From positions 1,157,501-1,221,500 of the forward strand of contig NZ_CP114035.2 in NCBI RefSeq assembly GCF_026898135.2: 64,000 nucleotides of DNA. The letters are read 5' to 3'. The notes below the pieces were generated by a model that was given only the letters and a program-made list of their open reading frames with translations, was not told the origin of the DNA and did no database searches. Origin of the DNA: Pseudomonas fortuita. Lineage in GTDB: Bacteria > Pseudomonadota > Gammaproteobacteria > Pseudomonadales > Pseudomonadaceae. Shown here one piece after another: positions 1-8,038 of this stretch. The translations under genes were made by a program, and so were the position numbers. The first letter of the stretch is position 1. Each line of letters begins with the position of its first letter.

Positions 1-2
1 TG

Positions 3-356
3 AAGAACATGGGCGGCCTGGGCGGCCTGATGGACAAGCTGCCGAGCATCGGTGGGGTCAACCTGTCGCAGATGGGCAACGCCCAGGGCGCGGCCGAGAA
101 ACAGTTCAAGCAGATGGAAGCGATCATCAACTCCATGACCCCGGCCGAGCGCCGCGACCCTGACCTGATCAGTGGTTCGCGCAAGCGCCGTATCGCCTTG
201 GGTTCCGGCACGCAGGTGCAGGACATCGGCCGGCTGATCAAGCAGCACAAGCAAATGCAGAAGATGATGAAGAAATTCTCCGCCAAAGGCGGCATGGCCA
301 AGATGATGCGCGGCTTGGGCGGGATGCTGCCAGGCGGCGGCATGCCGAAGCTGTAA
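3..356 (+). CDS. ffh: Signal recognition particle protein Ffh, C-terminal end (5' truncated by the window)
   Basis: Only the last 117 codons are present, in the frame beginning at base 3. They form the methionine-rich M domain of the SRP GTPase, which binds the 4.5S RNA and the signal peptides of nascent membrane proteins. Visible marks are the RNA-binding stretch SGSRKRRIALGSG, the helix KQHKQMQKMMKKF with many Met and Lys residues, and the Gly/Met-rich tail ending GGGMPKL. The following rpsP-rimM-trmD-rplS order agrees with ffh in gamma-proteobacteria. The NG GTPase domain lies outside the window, so its integrity cannot be judged. Confidence 0.95.
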   Translation, partial: KNMGGLGGLMDKLPSIGGVNLSQMGNAQGAAEKQFKQMEAIINSMTPAERRDPDLISGSRKRRIALGSGTQVQDIGRLIKQHKQMQKMMKKFSAKGGMAKMMRGLGGMLPGGGMPKL

Positions 357-371
357 TCCCTATTCCGGGAG

Positions 372-416
372 CCCGCCTTTAGCGGGGCAGGCTTCCAGAA
401 CCCCCGCCTGGCGGGG
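372..416 (+). terminator. Two GC-rich hairpins downstream of ffh
   Basis: Two short hairpins follow the ffh stop: CCCGC-N5-GCGGG at 372-386 and CCCCGC-CTG-GCGGGG at 402-416. Neither has a clear T-run, so termination by these hairpins is only a suggestion. The rest of the 246-base gap up to rpsP must hold the rpsP promoter and leader. Confidence 0.4.
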
Positions 417-559
417 CAACTGCCGTTGATTTAGCGGCTAAATCGGCAAATCTGGACGGTGGGGCAATGCCTTGCCGAAAAAGTCATTTGCAAATGTCCG
501 TGTATTCCCCGAGAATATGCGGCCTTTTGGGCACCCGTGTGCCTATTTGGCATTCAGAT

Positions 560-577
560 TTGCAGTACAAACTGCAA
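560..577 (+). promoter_or_regulatory. Inverted repeat in the rpsP leader
   Basis: TTGCAG, six bases, then CTGCAA form a perfect 6-bp dyad 26 bases before the rpsP start. TATAGG and the Shine-Dalgarno AGGAA follow directly. It could be a leader hairpin controlling the ribosomal operon or a chance dyad. Confidence 0.3.
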
Positions 578-602
578 CACCGACTATAGGAACGATGTTC
601 AC

Positions 603-854
603 ATGGTAACCATTCGTCTGGCCCGTGGCGGCTCGAAAAAGCGCCCATTCTACCACCTGACCGTGACCAACTCGCGTAACGCCCGTGACGGCCGTTTCGT
701 TGAGCGCGTTGGCTTCTTCAACCCGATCGCATCGGGCGCCGAAGTCAAGCTGTCGGTCAACCAAGAGCGCGTCACCTACTGGCTGAGCCAGGGCGCACAG
801 CCGTCTGAGCGTGTTGCTCAGCTGCTGAAGGACGCTGCCAAGGCCGCTGCCTGA
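603..854 (+). CDS. rpsP: 30S ribosomal protein S16
   Basis: 83-residue S16, the usual length, beginning [18 protein letters not shown], the family's signature N-terminus. S16 binds the 5' domain of 16S rRNA and is needed for 30S assembly. The reading frame stays open upstream to 459, but the conserved N-terminus and the AGGAA Shine-Dalgarno at 588-592 fix the start at ATG 603. It is the first gene of the rpsP-rimM-trmD-rplS operon, with rimM beginning 5 bases after its stop. Confidence 0.98.
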   Translation: MVTIRLARGGSKKRPFYHLTVTNSRNARDGRFVERVGFFNPIASGAEVKLSVNQERVTYWLSQGAQPSERVAQLLKDAAKAAA

Positions 855-859
855 ACAGT

Positions 860-1396
860 ATGAACGCGACGCCAGAAAAGGCTGACGACCTCATCGTCGT
901 TGGCAAGATTTTTTCGGTTCACGGCGTTCGCGGCGAGGTGAAGGTGTATTCCTTTACCGATCCGATTGAAAACCTGTTGGATTATCCCGGCTGGACGCTT
1001 CGGCACGAAGGCAAGGTAAAGCAGGTCGAGCTGGTCAGCGGTCGTGGCTCCCAAAAGGGCCTGGTCGTGAAGTTGAAAGGCCTCGATGATCGTGATGAAG
1101 CCCGTCTTCTGAGCGGTTACGAAATCTGCATTGCGCGGAGCCTTTTGCCCAACCTGGCTGCCGACGAGTACTACTGGTACCAGTTGGTAGGTCTGAAGGT
1201 CATCAACCAGGACGAACAGCTGTTCGGCAAGGTCGATCACCTGTTGGAGACCGGTGCGAACGATGTAATGGTGGTCAAGCCCTGCGCAGGCAGCCTGGAT
1301 GATCGCGAGCGTCTGTTGCCCTACACGGCGCAATGCGTGCTCAACGTCGACCTGGAAGCAGGCGTGATGCGGGTCGAATGGGACGCGGACTTCTAA
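860..1396 (+). CDS. rimM: 16S rRNA processing protein RimM
   Basis: 178 residues. The N-terminal RimM barrel carries GKIFSVHGVRGEVKV near residues 15-30, and the C-terminal half is a PRC-barrel (ADEYYWYQLVGLKV around 100). RimM helps mature the 30S 3' domain and binds S19. It lies 5 bases after rpsP and 3 bases before trmD, so it is translated from the same polycistronic message. Nothing is unusual in length or composition. Confidence 0.97.
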   Translation: MNATPEKADDLIVVGKIFSVHGVRGEVKVYSFTDPIENLLDYPGWTLRHEGKVKQVELVSGRGSQKGLVVKLKGLDDRDEARLLSGYEICIARSLLPNLAADEYYWYQLVGLKVINQDEQLFGKVDHLLETGANDVMVVKPCAGSLDDRERLLPYTAQCVLNVDLEAGVMRVEWDADF

Positions 1397-1399
1397 ACG

Positions 1400-2152
1400 A
1401 TGGGTAACCTTCGCGTAGACGTCATCACGTTGTTCCCCGAGATGTTCTCGGCCATCACGGAGTACGGCATTACCAGCCGCGCGGTGAAACAGGGGTTGCT
1501 TCAGGTAACTTGCTGGAACCCGCGGGACTACACCACAGATCGTCACCACACGGTAGATGATCGGCCGTTTGGCGGTGGTCCGGGCATGGTGATGAAAATC
1601 AAGCCTCTGGAAGACGCCCTGGTTAGCGCCAGGCAAGCGACCGGAGCTGCGGCGAAGGTGATCTACCTCTCGCCACAAGGCCGCAAGCTGACTCAGCAGG
1701 CGGTCAAAGGCCTGGCCGAACAGGAATCGTTGATCCTGATCGCCGGTCGTTATGAAGGCATCGACGAGCGCTTTATCGAGGCTCATGTCGATGAGGAGTG
1801 GTCGATTGGTGACTATGTGCTTTCCGGTGGCGAGCTGCCGGCCATGGTACTGATCGATGCGGTTACACGGCTGCTGCCCGGAGCTTTAGGGCATGTGGAC
1901 TCGGCGGAAGAAGACTCCTTCACCGACGGTCTGCTGGATTGCCCGCACTACACCCGACCTGAGGTGTATGCGGATCAGCGTGTTCCCGACGTGTTGCTAA
2001 GTGGCAACCATGCACATATCCGGCGTTGGAGGATGAAGCAGTCCCTTGGTAGGACCTTCGAACGACGCGCCGATCTTCTGGAAAGTCGCTCGCTTTCTGG
2101 AGAAGAGAAGAAGCTGCTCGAGGAATACCTCCGCGAGCGGGACGATAGTTAA
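1400..2152 (+). CDS. trmD: tRNA (guanine-N1)-methyltransferase TrmD
   Basis: 250 residues. TrmD uses S-adenosylmethionine to make m1G37 in tRNAs reading CNN and some other codons, which prevents +1 frameshifting. The trefoil-knot SAM site is visible as GGGPGM (58-63), YLSPQGRKL and [10 protein letters not shown]. The C-terminal domain ends in a basic/acidic tail. It is the third gene of the ribosomal operon; the 42-base gap to rplS is the largest in the operon and holds the rplS ribosome-binding site. Confidence 0.98.
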   Translation: MGNLRVDVITLFPEMFSAITEYGITSRAVKQGLLQVTCWNPRDYTTDRHHTVDDRPFGGGPGMVMKIKPLEDALVSARQATGAAAKVIYLSPQGRKLTQQAVKGLAEQESLILIAGRYEGIDERFIEAHVDEEWSIGDYVLSGGELPAMVLIDAVTRLLPGALGHVDSAEEDSFTDGLLDCPHYTRPEVYADQRVPDVLLSGNHAHIRRWRMKQSLGRTFERRADLLESRSLSGEEKKLLEEYLRERDDS

Positions 2153-2194
2153 ACGTATCGATGGTGGATCGCGTATCCATCTTAGGAGCACAGC

Positions 2195-2545
2195 ATGACC
2201 AACAAGATCATCCAGCAGCTCGAAGCCGAGCAGATGAGCAAGGAAATCCCGACCTTCGCACCAGGCGACACCGTTGTTGTCCAGGTTAAAGTGAAGGAAG
2301 GTGAGCGTTCCCGTCTGCAGGCGTTCGAAGGCGTTGTTATCGCCAAGCGTAACCGCGGTCTGAACAGCGCCTTCACCGTGCGCAAGATCTCCAGCGGCGT
2401 TGGCGTAGAGCGTACCTTCCAGACCTACAGCCCGCAAATCGACAGCCTGGCCGTGAAACGTCGTGGTGACGTGCGTAAAGCCAAGCTGTACTACCTGCGC
2501 GACCTGTCCGGCAAAGCCGCTCGCATCAAGGAAAAACTGTCCTGA
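2195..2545 (+). CDS. rplS: 50S ribosomal protein L19
   Basis: 116 residues, the normal L19 length. Family marks are [14 protein letters not shown] at the start, the central [20 protein letters not shown] and the C-terminal [24 protein letters not shown]19 sits at the 30S-50S interface. The Shine-Dalgarno TAGGAGCAC precedes the ATG. It is the last gene of the operon and is followed by a strong intrinsic terminator. Confidence 0.98.
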   Translation: MTNKIIQQLEAEQMSKEIPTFAPGDTVVVQVKVKEGERSRLQAFEGVVIAKRNRGLNSAFTVRKISSGVGVERTFQTYSPQIDSLAVKRRGDVRKAKLYYLRDLSGKAARIKEKLS

Positions 2546-2581
2546 GTACAGTTTGCCCGGTGGCCAAGGCCGCCTAGCGAG

Positions 2582-2610
2582 AAAAAAGCAGCCTTCGGGC
2601 TGCTTTTTTT
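2582..2610 (+). terminator. Rho-independent terminator of the rpsP-rplS operon
   Basis: AAAAAAGCAGCC-TTCG-GGCTGCTTTTTTT: a stem with a stable TTCG tetraloop followed by seven T residues, 37 bases after the rplS stop. This is a textbook intrinsic terminator, and the A-run makes it potentially bidirectional. Confidence 0.95.
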
Positions 2611-2640
2611 GTGGGAGCGGGTTTACCCGCGAAGGGCGCG
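2611..2640. repeat. Single REP element
   Basis: GTGGGAGCGGGTTTACCCGCGAAGG is one copy of the P. putida REP palindrome. It abuts the terminator T-run and ends about 30 bases before the next gene. Confidence 0.8.
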
Positions 2641-2673
2641 CAATGGCCCGCCCGCTGTATGATGGAGTAACCC

Positions 2674-3084
2674 ATGAGCACTACCCGAGACCAGGAAATC
2701 CAGCGCCGCACCGAGTTGTCGGTGACCCGCGTGACCAAGGCGGTGTTCCCCAACACTACCAACCATCACAACACACTGTTCGGCGGTACCGCCCTGGCCT
2801 GGATGGACGAAGTGTCGTTCATCGCCGCCACGCGTTTCTGCCGCCTGCCGCTGGTGACCGTGTCCACCGACCGCATCGACTTCAAGCACCCGATCCCGGC
2901 GGGCTCTATCGTTGAACTGGTGGGCTCGGTGGTCAAGGTTGGCAATACCAGCCTGCAGGTGCAGGTGGACGTGTTTGTCGAGAACATGTACCTGGACGGC
3001 CGCGAGCGGGCGATTCACGGTGTCTTCAGCTTCGTCGCCATCGATGAGGACAAGCGCCCTGTGCCCGTTTTGCCCCAGGCCTGA
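2674..3084 (+). CDS. Hotdog-fold acyl-CoA thioesterase (YciA/BFIT-like)
   Basis: 136 residues with a single hotdog domain. The conserved N-x-x-x-F-G-G...D signature is present as NTLFGGTALAWMDE (Asn33, Asp45), and VTVSTDRIDFKHPIPAGS matches the acyl-CoA thioesterase (cytosolic/YciA) branch. Such enzymes hydrolyse acyl-CoA to free acid and CoA; the chain-length preference cannot be read from sequence. The Shine-Dalgarno GGAG lies 6 bases before ATG 2674. It is probably monocistronic, lying between a terminator/REP and a REP pair. Confidence 0.85.
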   Translation: MSTTRDQEIQRRTELSVTRVTKAVFPNTTNHHNTLFGGTALAWMDEVSFIAATRFCRLPLVTVSTDRIDFKHPIPAGSIVELVGSVVKVGNTSLQVQVDVFVENMYLDGRERAIHGVFSFVAIDEDKRPVPVLPQA

Positions 3085-3094
3085 GCTTTTCCTG

Positions 3095-3198
3095 CACCGG
3101 CCTCTTCGCGGCTGAAGCCGCTCCCACAGGGGTAAGACAATTCCTGATCTTGTGGCAAACCCTGTGGGAGCGGCTTTAGCCGCGAGGAGGCCAGTACA
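3095..3198. repeat. Inverted REP pair
   Basis: Left arm CCGGCCTCTTCGCGGCTGA...CCGCTCCCACAGG (3095-3131) and the inverted right arm CCTGTGGGAGCGGCTTTAGCC...GGCC (3161-3198) are separated by about 30 bases. The two can form one long hairpin between the thioesterase gene and xerD. Confidence 0.85.
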
Positions 3199-3256
3199 GA
3201 CAACCTGTCAGCTGCTGTGAAACACTAGGCCAACGTCCAACATCCAGCAGCCCCGA

Positions 3257-4153
3257 ATGCCCGCCCTAGACCACCCCCTGATCGACCAGTTTCTCGACGC
3301 CCTTTGGCTTGAAAAAGGCCTGTCCGACAACACCCGCGTGTCTTATCGCAGCGATCTGGCGCTGTTTAATGGCTGGCTGCAGGAGCATTCGGTTTCCCTG
3401 CCCGACGCCGGCCGTGACCTGATCCTCGACCACCTCGCCTGGCGCCTCGATCAGGGCTATAAGCCACGCTCCACGGCGCGCTTTCTGTCCGGCCTGCGGG
3501 GTTTCTTCCGCTACCTGCTGCGCGAGAAGCTGGTGGCGATTGACCCGACCCTGCAGGTCGAGATGCCGCAACTGGGCAAGCCGCTGCCCAAGTCGTTGTC
3601 CGAAGCTGACGTTGAAGCCTTGCTGCAGGCCCCGGACCTGGGTGAAGCCATCGGCCAGCGTGACCGCGCCATGCTCGAAGTGCTGTATGCCTGCGGTCTG
3701 CGCGTCACCGAACTGGTCAGCCTGACCCTTGACCAGATCAACCTGCGCCAAGGTGTGCTTCGGGTGATGGGCAAGGGCAGCAAAGAGCGCCTGGTGCCCA
3801 TGGGCGAAGAGGCAGTAGTGTGGCTGGAGCGCTACCAGCGCGATGGCCGCGCCGAGTTGCTCAATGGCCGCCCCAGCGACGTGCTGTTCCCCAGCCAGCG
3901 CGGCGAACAGATGACCCGCCAGACCTTCTGGCACCGCATCAAGCACCATGCCCGGGTGGCAGGTATCGACAAACCGCTGTCGCCACACACGCTGCGCCAT
4001 GCCTTTGCCACTCACCTGCTCAACCATGGGGCCGACCTGCGCGTGGTCCAGATGCTGCTCGGCCACAGCGACCTCTCGACCACTCAGATCTACACCCACG
4101 TGGCCAAAGCCCGCCTGCAGCAGTTGCACGCACAGCACCACCCACGTGGATGA
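3257..4153 (+). CDS. xerD: Site-specific tyrosine recombinase XerD
   Basis: 298 residues, as in E. coli XerD. With XerC it resolves chromosome dimers at dif. All six catalytic residues are in place: Arg149, Lys173, His244, Arg247, His270 and the nucleophile Tyr279 (QIYTHV). The N-terminal SAM-like core-binding domain covers about residues 1-95. It shows no sign of being an integrase of a mobile element: its length is standard and its neighbours are core genes. dsbC follows after 152 bases. Confidence 0.97.
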   Translation: MPALDHPLIDQFLDALWLEKGLSDNTRVSYRSDLALFNGWLQEHSVSLPDAGRDLILDHLAWRLDQGYKPRSTARFLSGLRGFFRYLLREKLVAIDPTLQVEMPQLGKPLPKSLSEADVEALLQAPDLGEAIGQRDRAMLEVLYACGLRVTELVSLTLDQINLRQGVLRVMGKGSKERLVPMGEEAVVWLERYQRDGRAELLNGRPSDVLFPSQRGEQMTRQTFWHRIKHHARVAGIDKPLSPHTLRHAFATHLLNHGADLRVVQMLLGHSDLSTTQIYTHVAKARLQQLHAQHHPRG

Positions 4154-4305
4154 ATGTTTTTCATGTTCCGCCGACTGGTCCTTGCAAGCCCCTTCACCGG
4201 TGGTGTGATGTGGTAGGCTTGGGCGGTTTGCACCAAGGGCCGCACGGCCACCGCGTATTTTCCGCAGGTGGCGCCCCCGGCCCCTGTCCGCCTTCAGGAG
4301 TTCCC

Positions 4306-5049
4306 ATGCGCGTGACCCAGTTTTTCGCCGCCGCCGCGTTGGCGCTGGCCAGTACCTTTGCCGTTGCCGCGGCAACCGACAGCAATGCCGTGGCCGAGCA
4401 GGCCATCCGCAAATCGCTGCAGAACCTCGAGCTGGAAGTGCCAGTAGAAAGCGTGGCCAGCAGCCCGCTCAACGGCCTGTATGAAGTCAAGCTGCAGGGC
4501 GGCCGCGTGTTGTATGCCAGCGCCGACGGCCAGTTCGTGATGCAGGGCTACCTGTTCCAGATCCAGGACGGCAAGCCGGTCAACCTCACCGAGAAGACCG
4601 AACGCCAAGGGGTTGCCAAACTCATCAACGGCATTCCAGCCGCCGAGATGGTGGTTTATCCTGCCAAAGGCGAGACCAAGTCGCACATCACCGTGTTCAC
4701 CGACACCACCTGCCCGTATTGCCACAAATTGCACGCCGAAGTGCCCGAGTTGAACCGTCGCGGTATCGAAGTGCGCTATGTCGCCTTCCCGCGCCAAGGG
4801 CTCGGCTCGCCGGGTGACCAGCAGTTGCAGGCGGTGTGGTGCTCCAGTGACCGCCGCGGGGCGATGGACAAGATGGTCGAAGGTGAAGAGATCAAGGCCG
4901 CCAAGTGCGCCAACCCGGTCGGCAAGCAATTCCAGCTGGGCCAGTCGATCGGCGTCAACGGCACGCCGGCTATCGTCCTCGAAAGCGGCCAGGTCATTCC
5001 GGGCTACCAGCCGGCACCGCAGGTCGCCAAGCTGGCACTTGCCAAGTAA
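4306..5049 (+). CDS. dsbC: Periplasmic thiol:disulfide interchange protein DsbC
   Basis: 247 residues with a cleavable signal peptide (about 1-22, ending AVAAA). The N-terminal dimerisation domain is followed by a thioredoxin fold whose redox motif is Cys136-Pro-Tyr-Cys139 (DTTCPYCHK), with the cis-Pro loop NGTPAIV near the end. Two further cysteines (AVWCSSD and AAKCAN) match the structural disulfide of DsbC. It isomerises wrong disulfides in the periplasm and is kept reduced by DsbD. The start at ATG 4306 is set by AGGAG at 4296 and by the signal peptide; the open frame upstream is read-through. The active site is CPYC where E. coli has CGYC. Confidence 0.95.
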   Translation: MRVTQFFAAAALALASTFAVAAATDSNAVAEQAIRKSLQNLELEVPVESVASSPLNGLYEVKLQGGRVLYASADGQFVMQGYLFQIQDGKPVNLTEKTERQGVAKLINGIPAAEMVVYPAKGETKSHITVFTDTTCPYCHKLHAEVPELNRRGIEVRYVAFPRQGLGSPGDQQLQAVWCSSDRRGAMDKMVEGEEIKAAKCANPVGKQFQLGQSIGVNGTPAIVLESGQVIPGYQPAPQVAKLALAK

Positions 5050-5132
5050 TCCAATTCAGTACGCCGTCGTCATGGGGTGACGGCATGTTTCACGGTCGGC
5101 GAAGGTGTCGGCCGTTCAATGGGGAGTTCACA

Positions 5133-6437
5133 GTGAAACCGGTCAAAGTAGGCATCTGTGGGTTGGGGACCGTCGGTGGCGGAACCTTCAATGTACTTCA
5201 GCGCAACGCCGAGGAGATTGCCCGCCGTGCCGGGCGCGGTATTGAAGTGGCCCAGATCGCCATGCGCTCGCAGAACCCGAACTGCCAGATTACCGGTACC
5301 CCCATTACCGCTGACGTGTTCGAAGTTGCGAGCAACCCGGAGATCGATATCGTCATCGAGCTGATCGGTGGCTACACCATCGCCCGTGATCTGGTGCTCA
5401 AGGCCATCGAAAACGGCAAGCATGTGGTCACCGCCAACAAGGCGCTGATTGCCGTGCATGGTAACGAAATTTTTGCCAAGGCCCGCGAAAAGGGCGTGAT
5501 CGTCGCCTTCGAAGCGGCCGTGGCGGGTGGCATCCCGGTGATCAAGGCCATCCGCGAAGGCCTGTCGGCCAACCGTATCAACTGGCTGGCCGGCATCATC
5601 AACGGCACCGGCAACTTCATCCTCACCGAAATGCGTGAGAAGGGCCGTGCCTTCCCGGACGTGCTGGCCGAAGCCCAGGCGCTGGGTTACGCCGAAGCCG
5701 ACCCGACCTTCGACGTCGAAGGCATCGATGCCGCGCACAAGCTGACCATCCTGGCGTCGATCGCTTTCGGCATTCCGCTGCAGTTTGACAAGGCCTACAC
5801 CGAAGGCATCACCCAGCTGACCACCGCTGACGTGAACTACGCCGAGGCCCTGGGTTACCGCATCAAGCACCTGGGCGTGGCGCGCCGCACCGCCGAAGGC
5901 ATCGAGCTGCGCGTGCACCCGACGCTGATCCCGGCCGACCGCCTGATCGCCAACGTCAACGGTGTGATGAACGCCGTCATGGTCAACGGTGATGCTGCCG
6001 GTTCCACCTTGTATTACGGTGCTGGCGCCGGCATGGAGCCCACCGCTTCGTCGGTGGTCGGCGACCTGGTCGATGTGGTCCGCGCCATGACCTCCGACCC
6101 GGAAAACCGCGTACCGCACCTGGCCTTCCAGCCAGACTCGCTGTCGGCCCACCCGATCCTGCCGATCGAAGCCTGCAAAAGCGCCTACTACCTGCGCATC
6201 CAGGCCAAGGATCACCCAGGCGTACTGGCCCAGGTGGCCAGCATCCTGTCGGAGCGTGGCATCAACATCGAGTCGATCATGCAGAAGGAAGCCGAGGAGC
6301 AGGACGGCCTGGTGCCAATGATCCTCCTGACCCACGGCGTGGTCGAGCAGAGCATCAACGACGCCATCGTCGCCCTGGAAGCCCTGCAGGACGTGGTCGG
6401 CAAGGTCGTGCGCATCCGCGTCGAACAGCTCAACTAA
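5133..6437 (+). CDS. hom: Homoserine dehydrogenase
   Basis: 434 residues starting at GTG 5133 after GGGGAG (5121-5126). It reduces aspartate semialdehyde to homoserine for threonine and methionine synthesis. The N-terminal Rossmann motif is GICGLGTVGGG (7-17). The catalytic domain includes NGTGNFILTEM and the KLTILASIAFG region, and a C-terminal ACT domain (YYLRIQAKDHPGVLAQ onward) is expected to bind threonine for feedback inhibition. It is monofunctional, with no aspartokinase fused. thrC follows after 60 bases that contain a small GC hairpin, so the two are probably an operon. Confidence 0.97.
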   Translation: MKPVKVGICGLGTVGGGTFNVLQRNAEEIARRAGRGIEVAQIAMRSQNPNCQITGTPITADVFEVASNPEIDIVIELIGGYTIARDLVLKAIENGKHVVTANKALIAVHGNEIFAKAREKGVIVAFEAAVAGGIPVIKAIREGLSANRINWLAGIINGTGNFILTEMREKGRAFPDVLAEAQALGYAEADPTFDVEGIDAAHKLTILASIAFGIPLQFDKAYTEGITQLTTADVNYAEALGYRIKHLGVARRTAEGIELRVHPTLIPADRLIANVNGVMNAVMVNGDAAGSTLYYGAGAGMEPTASSVVGDLVDVVRAMTSDPENRVPHLAFQPDSLSAHPILPIEACKSAYYLRIQAKDHPGVLAQVASILSERGINIESIMQKEAEEQDGLVPMILLTHGVVEQSINDAIVALEALQDVVGKVVRIRVEQLN

Positions 6438-6452
6438 CAAACGAGTGCCGTC

Positions 6453-6470
6453 GGGCCGCCAGTGCGGCCC
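6453..6470 (+). promoter_or_regulatory. Intra-operon hairpin between hom and thrC
   Basis: GGGCCGC-CAGT-GCGGCCC is a perfect 7-bp stem with a 4-base loop, not followed by T residues. It is more likely an mRNA-stabilising or attenuating hairpin than a terminator. Confidence 0.4.
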
Positions 6471-6497
6471 CGGCCCCAGCATTGAAGGTTTGCACCC

Positions 6498-7907
6498 ATG
6501 CGCTATATCAGTACCCGCGGCCAGGCACCGGCCCTGAATTTCGAAGACGTGCTGCTGGCTGGCCTGGCCAGTGACGGCGGCCTGTACGTCCCCGAGAACC
6601 TGCCACGCTTTACCCAGGAAGAAATCGCCTCGTGGGCTGGCCTGCCGTACCACGAGCTGGCCTTCCGTGTGATGCGCCCGTTTGTTGAAGGCAGCATCGC
6701 CGACGCCGACTTCAAGAAGATCCTCGAAGAAACCTACGGCGAGTTCGCTCACGCTGCGGTCGCCCCGCTGCGTCAGCTGAACGGCAACGAGTGGGTGCTG
6801 GAGCTGTTCCACGGCCCGACCCTGGCGTTCAAGGACTTCGCCCTGCAACTGCTTGGCCGTCTGCTTGACCACGTGTTGGCCAAGCGTAACGAGCGCGTAG
6901 TGATCATCGGTGCCACCAGCGGTGATACCGGTTCCGCCGCCATCGAAGGCTGCCGCCGTTGCGACAACGTCGACATCTTCATCCTGCACCCGCACCAGCG
7001 CGTGTCTGAAGTGCAGCGCCGCCAGATGACCACCCTCTTCGGCGACAACATCCACAACATCGCCATCGAAGGCAACTTCGATGACTGCCAGGAAATGGTC
7101 AAGGCCAGCTTCGCTGACCAGTCGTTCCTCAAGGGCACCCGCCTGGTGGCAGTCAACTCGATCAACTGGGCGCGCATCATGGCCCAGATCGTCTACTACT
7201 TCCATGCAGCCCTGCAATTGGGTGGCCCGGCGCGTTCGGTGGCATTCTCGGTGCCAACCGGCAACTTCGGCGATATCTTCGCCGGTTACCTGGCGCGCAA
7301 CATGGGCCTGCCGGTCAGCCAGCTGATCGTCGCCACCAACCGCAACGACATCCTGCACCGCTTCATGAGCGGCAATCAGTACGTCAAGGAAACCCTGCAC
7401 GCGACCCTGTCGCCGTCGATGGACATCATGGTCTCGTCCAACTTCGAGCGCCTGCTGTTCGACCTGCACGGTCGCAACGGTGGGGCGATTGCCGAGCTGA
7501 TGGACAGCTTCAAACAAGGTGGCGGCTTCAGCGTCGAGCAAGGCCGCTGGACCGAAGCCCGCAAGCTGTTCGACTCGCTGGCCGTGAGTGACGAGCAGAC
7601 TTGCGAGACCATTGCCGAGGTCTTCGCCGCCACCGGTGAAGTGCTCGACCCGCATACCGCGATCGGGGTCAAGGCTGCCCGTGAGTGCCGCCGTAGCCTG
7701 GATACGCCAATGGTGGTGCTGGGTACCGCGCACCCGGTCAAGTTCCCGGAAGCGGTAGAGAAGGCGGGTGTAGGCAGGGCGCTGGAACTGCCGGCGCACC
7801 TCAGCGACCTGTTCAGCCGTGAAGAGCGTTGCACGGTGCTGGCCAATGACCTGAAAGCAGTCCAGGGCTTTGTCAGCCAGCACGGTAACCGCGGCAAGCC
7901 GCTGTAA
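6498..7907 (+). CDS. thrC: Threonine synthase
   Basis: 469 residues, the long (class II-type) threonine synthase common in Pseudomonas. It converts O-phosphohomoserine to threonine with PLP. The N-terminus MRYISTRGQAPALNFEDVLLAG is typical, the PLP lysine is Lys112 in GPTLAFKDFALQLLG, and the phosphate-binding SGDTGSAA follows. It is coupled with hom upstream. No threonine-operon leader peptide is visible before hom. Confidence 0.97.
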   Translation: MRYISTRGQAPALNFEDVLLAGLASDGGLYVPENLPRFTQEEIASWAGLPYHELAFRVMRPFVEGSIADADFKKILEETYGEFAHAAVAPLRQLNGNEWVLELFHGPTLAFKDFALQLLGRLLDHVLAKRNERVVIIGATSGDTGSAAIEGCRRCDNVDIFILHPHQRVSEVQRRQMTTLFGDNIHNIAIEGNFDDCQEMVKASFADQSFLKGTRLVAVNSINWARIMAQIVYYFHAALQLGGPARSVAFSVPTGNFGDIFAGYLARNMGLPVSQLIVATNRNDILHRFMSGNQYVKETLHATLSPSMDIMVSSNFERLLFDLHGRNGGAIAELMDSFKQGGGFSVEQGRWTEARKLFDSLAVSDEQTCETIAEVFAATGEVLDPHTAIGVKAARECRRSLDTPMVVLGTAHPVKFPEAVEKAGVGRALELPAHLSDLFSREERCTVLANDLKAVQGFVSQHGNRGKPL

Positions 7908-7916
7908 CTGCGTTGT

Positions 7917-7945
7917 CTTCTGGGGCCGCAACGCGGCTCCAGAAG
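7917..7945 (+). terminator. Hairpin after thrC
   Basis: CTTCTGG-GGCCGC-AAC-GCGGC-TCCAGAAG is a long stem with a 3-base loop and one mismatch, 10 bases after the thrC stop. It lacks a clear T-run. It is a likely operon-end structure. Confidence 0.5.
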
Positions 7946-7971
7946 CTCGGAATCTTCCCTCAAGCGTTTCA

Positions 7972-7985
7972 GAATAGTCCTATTC
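7972..7985. promoter_or_regulatory. Perfect dyad upstream of the receiver-like gene
   Basis: GAATAG-TC-CTATTC is a perfect inverted repeat 54 bases before the next gene, with TAGCCTAAAT following about 26 bases later. The spacing fits a transcription-factor site near the promoter. The factor is unknown. Confidence 0.35.
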
Positions 7986-8038
7986 AGGCGCCTCAACGCG
8001 TAGCCTAAATTAGCCGGTCCTCTCACCAGGAGCGGCAT

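Noticed and set aside
459..602. N-terminal extension of rpsP
   Set aside because: S16 proteins begin at MVTIRL; the extension is cysteine-rich read-through of the leader.
3257..4153. Tyrosine recombinase as a sign of an integrated element
   Set aside because: Length, catalytic spacing and neighbours match housekeeping XerD; there are no att repeats or cargo.
3820..4305. N-terminal extension of dsbC overlapping xerD
   Set aside because: The signal peptide and Shine-Dalgarno place the start at 4306.
5070..7931. A 953-codon open frame on the minus strand across hom and thrC
   Set aside because: It is antisense to two certain genes and has no recognisable domain. GC-rich third positions leave opposite frames open by chance.
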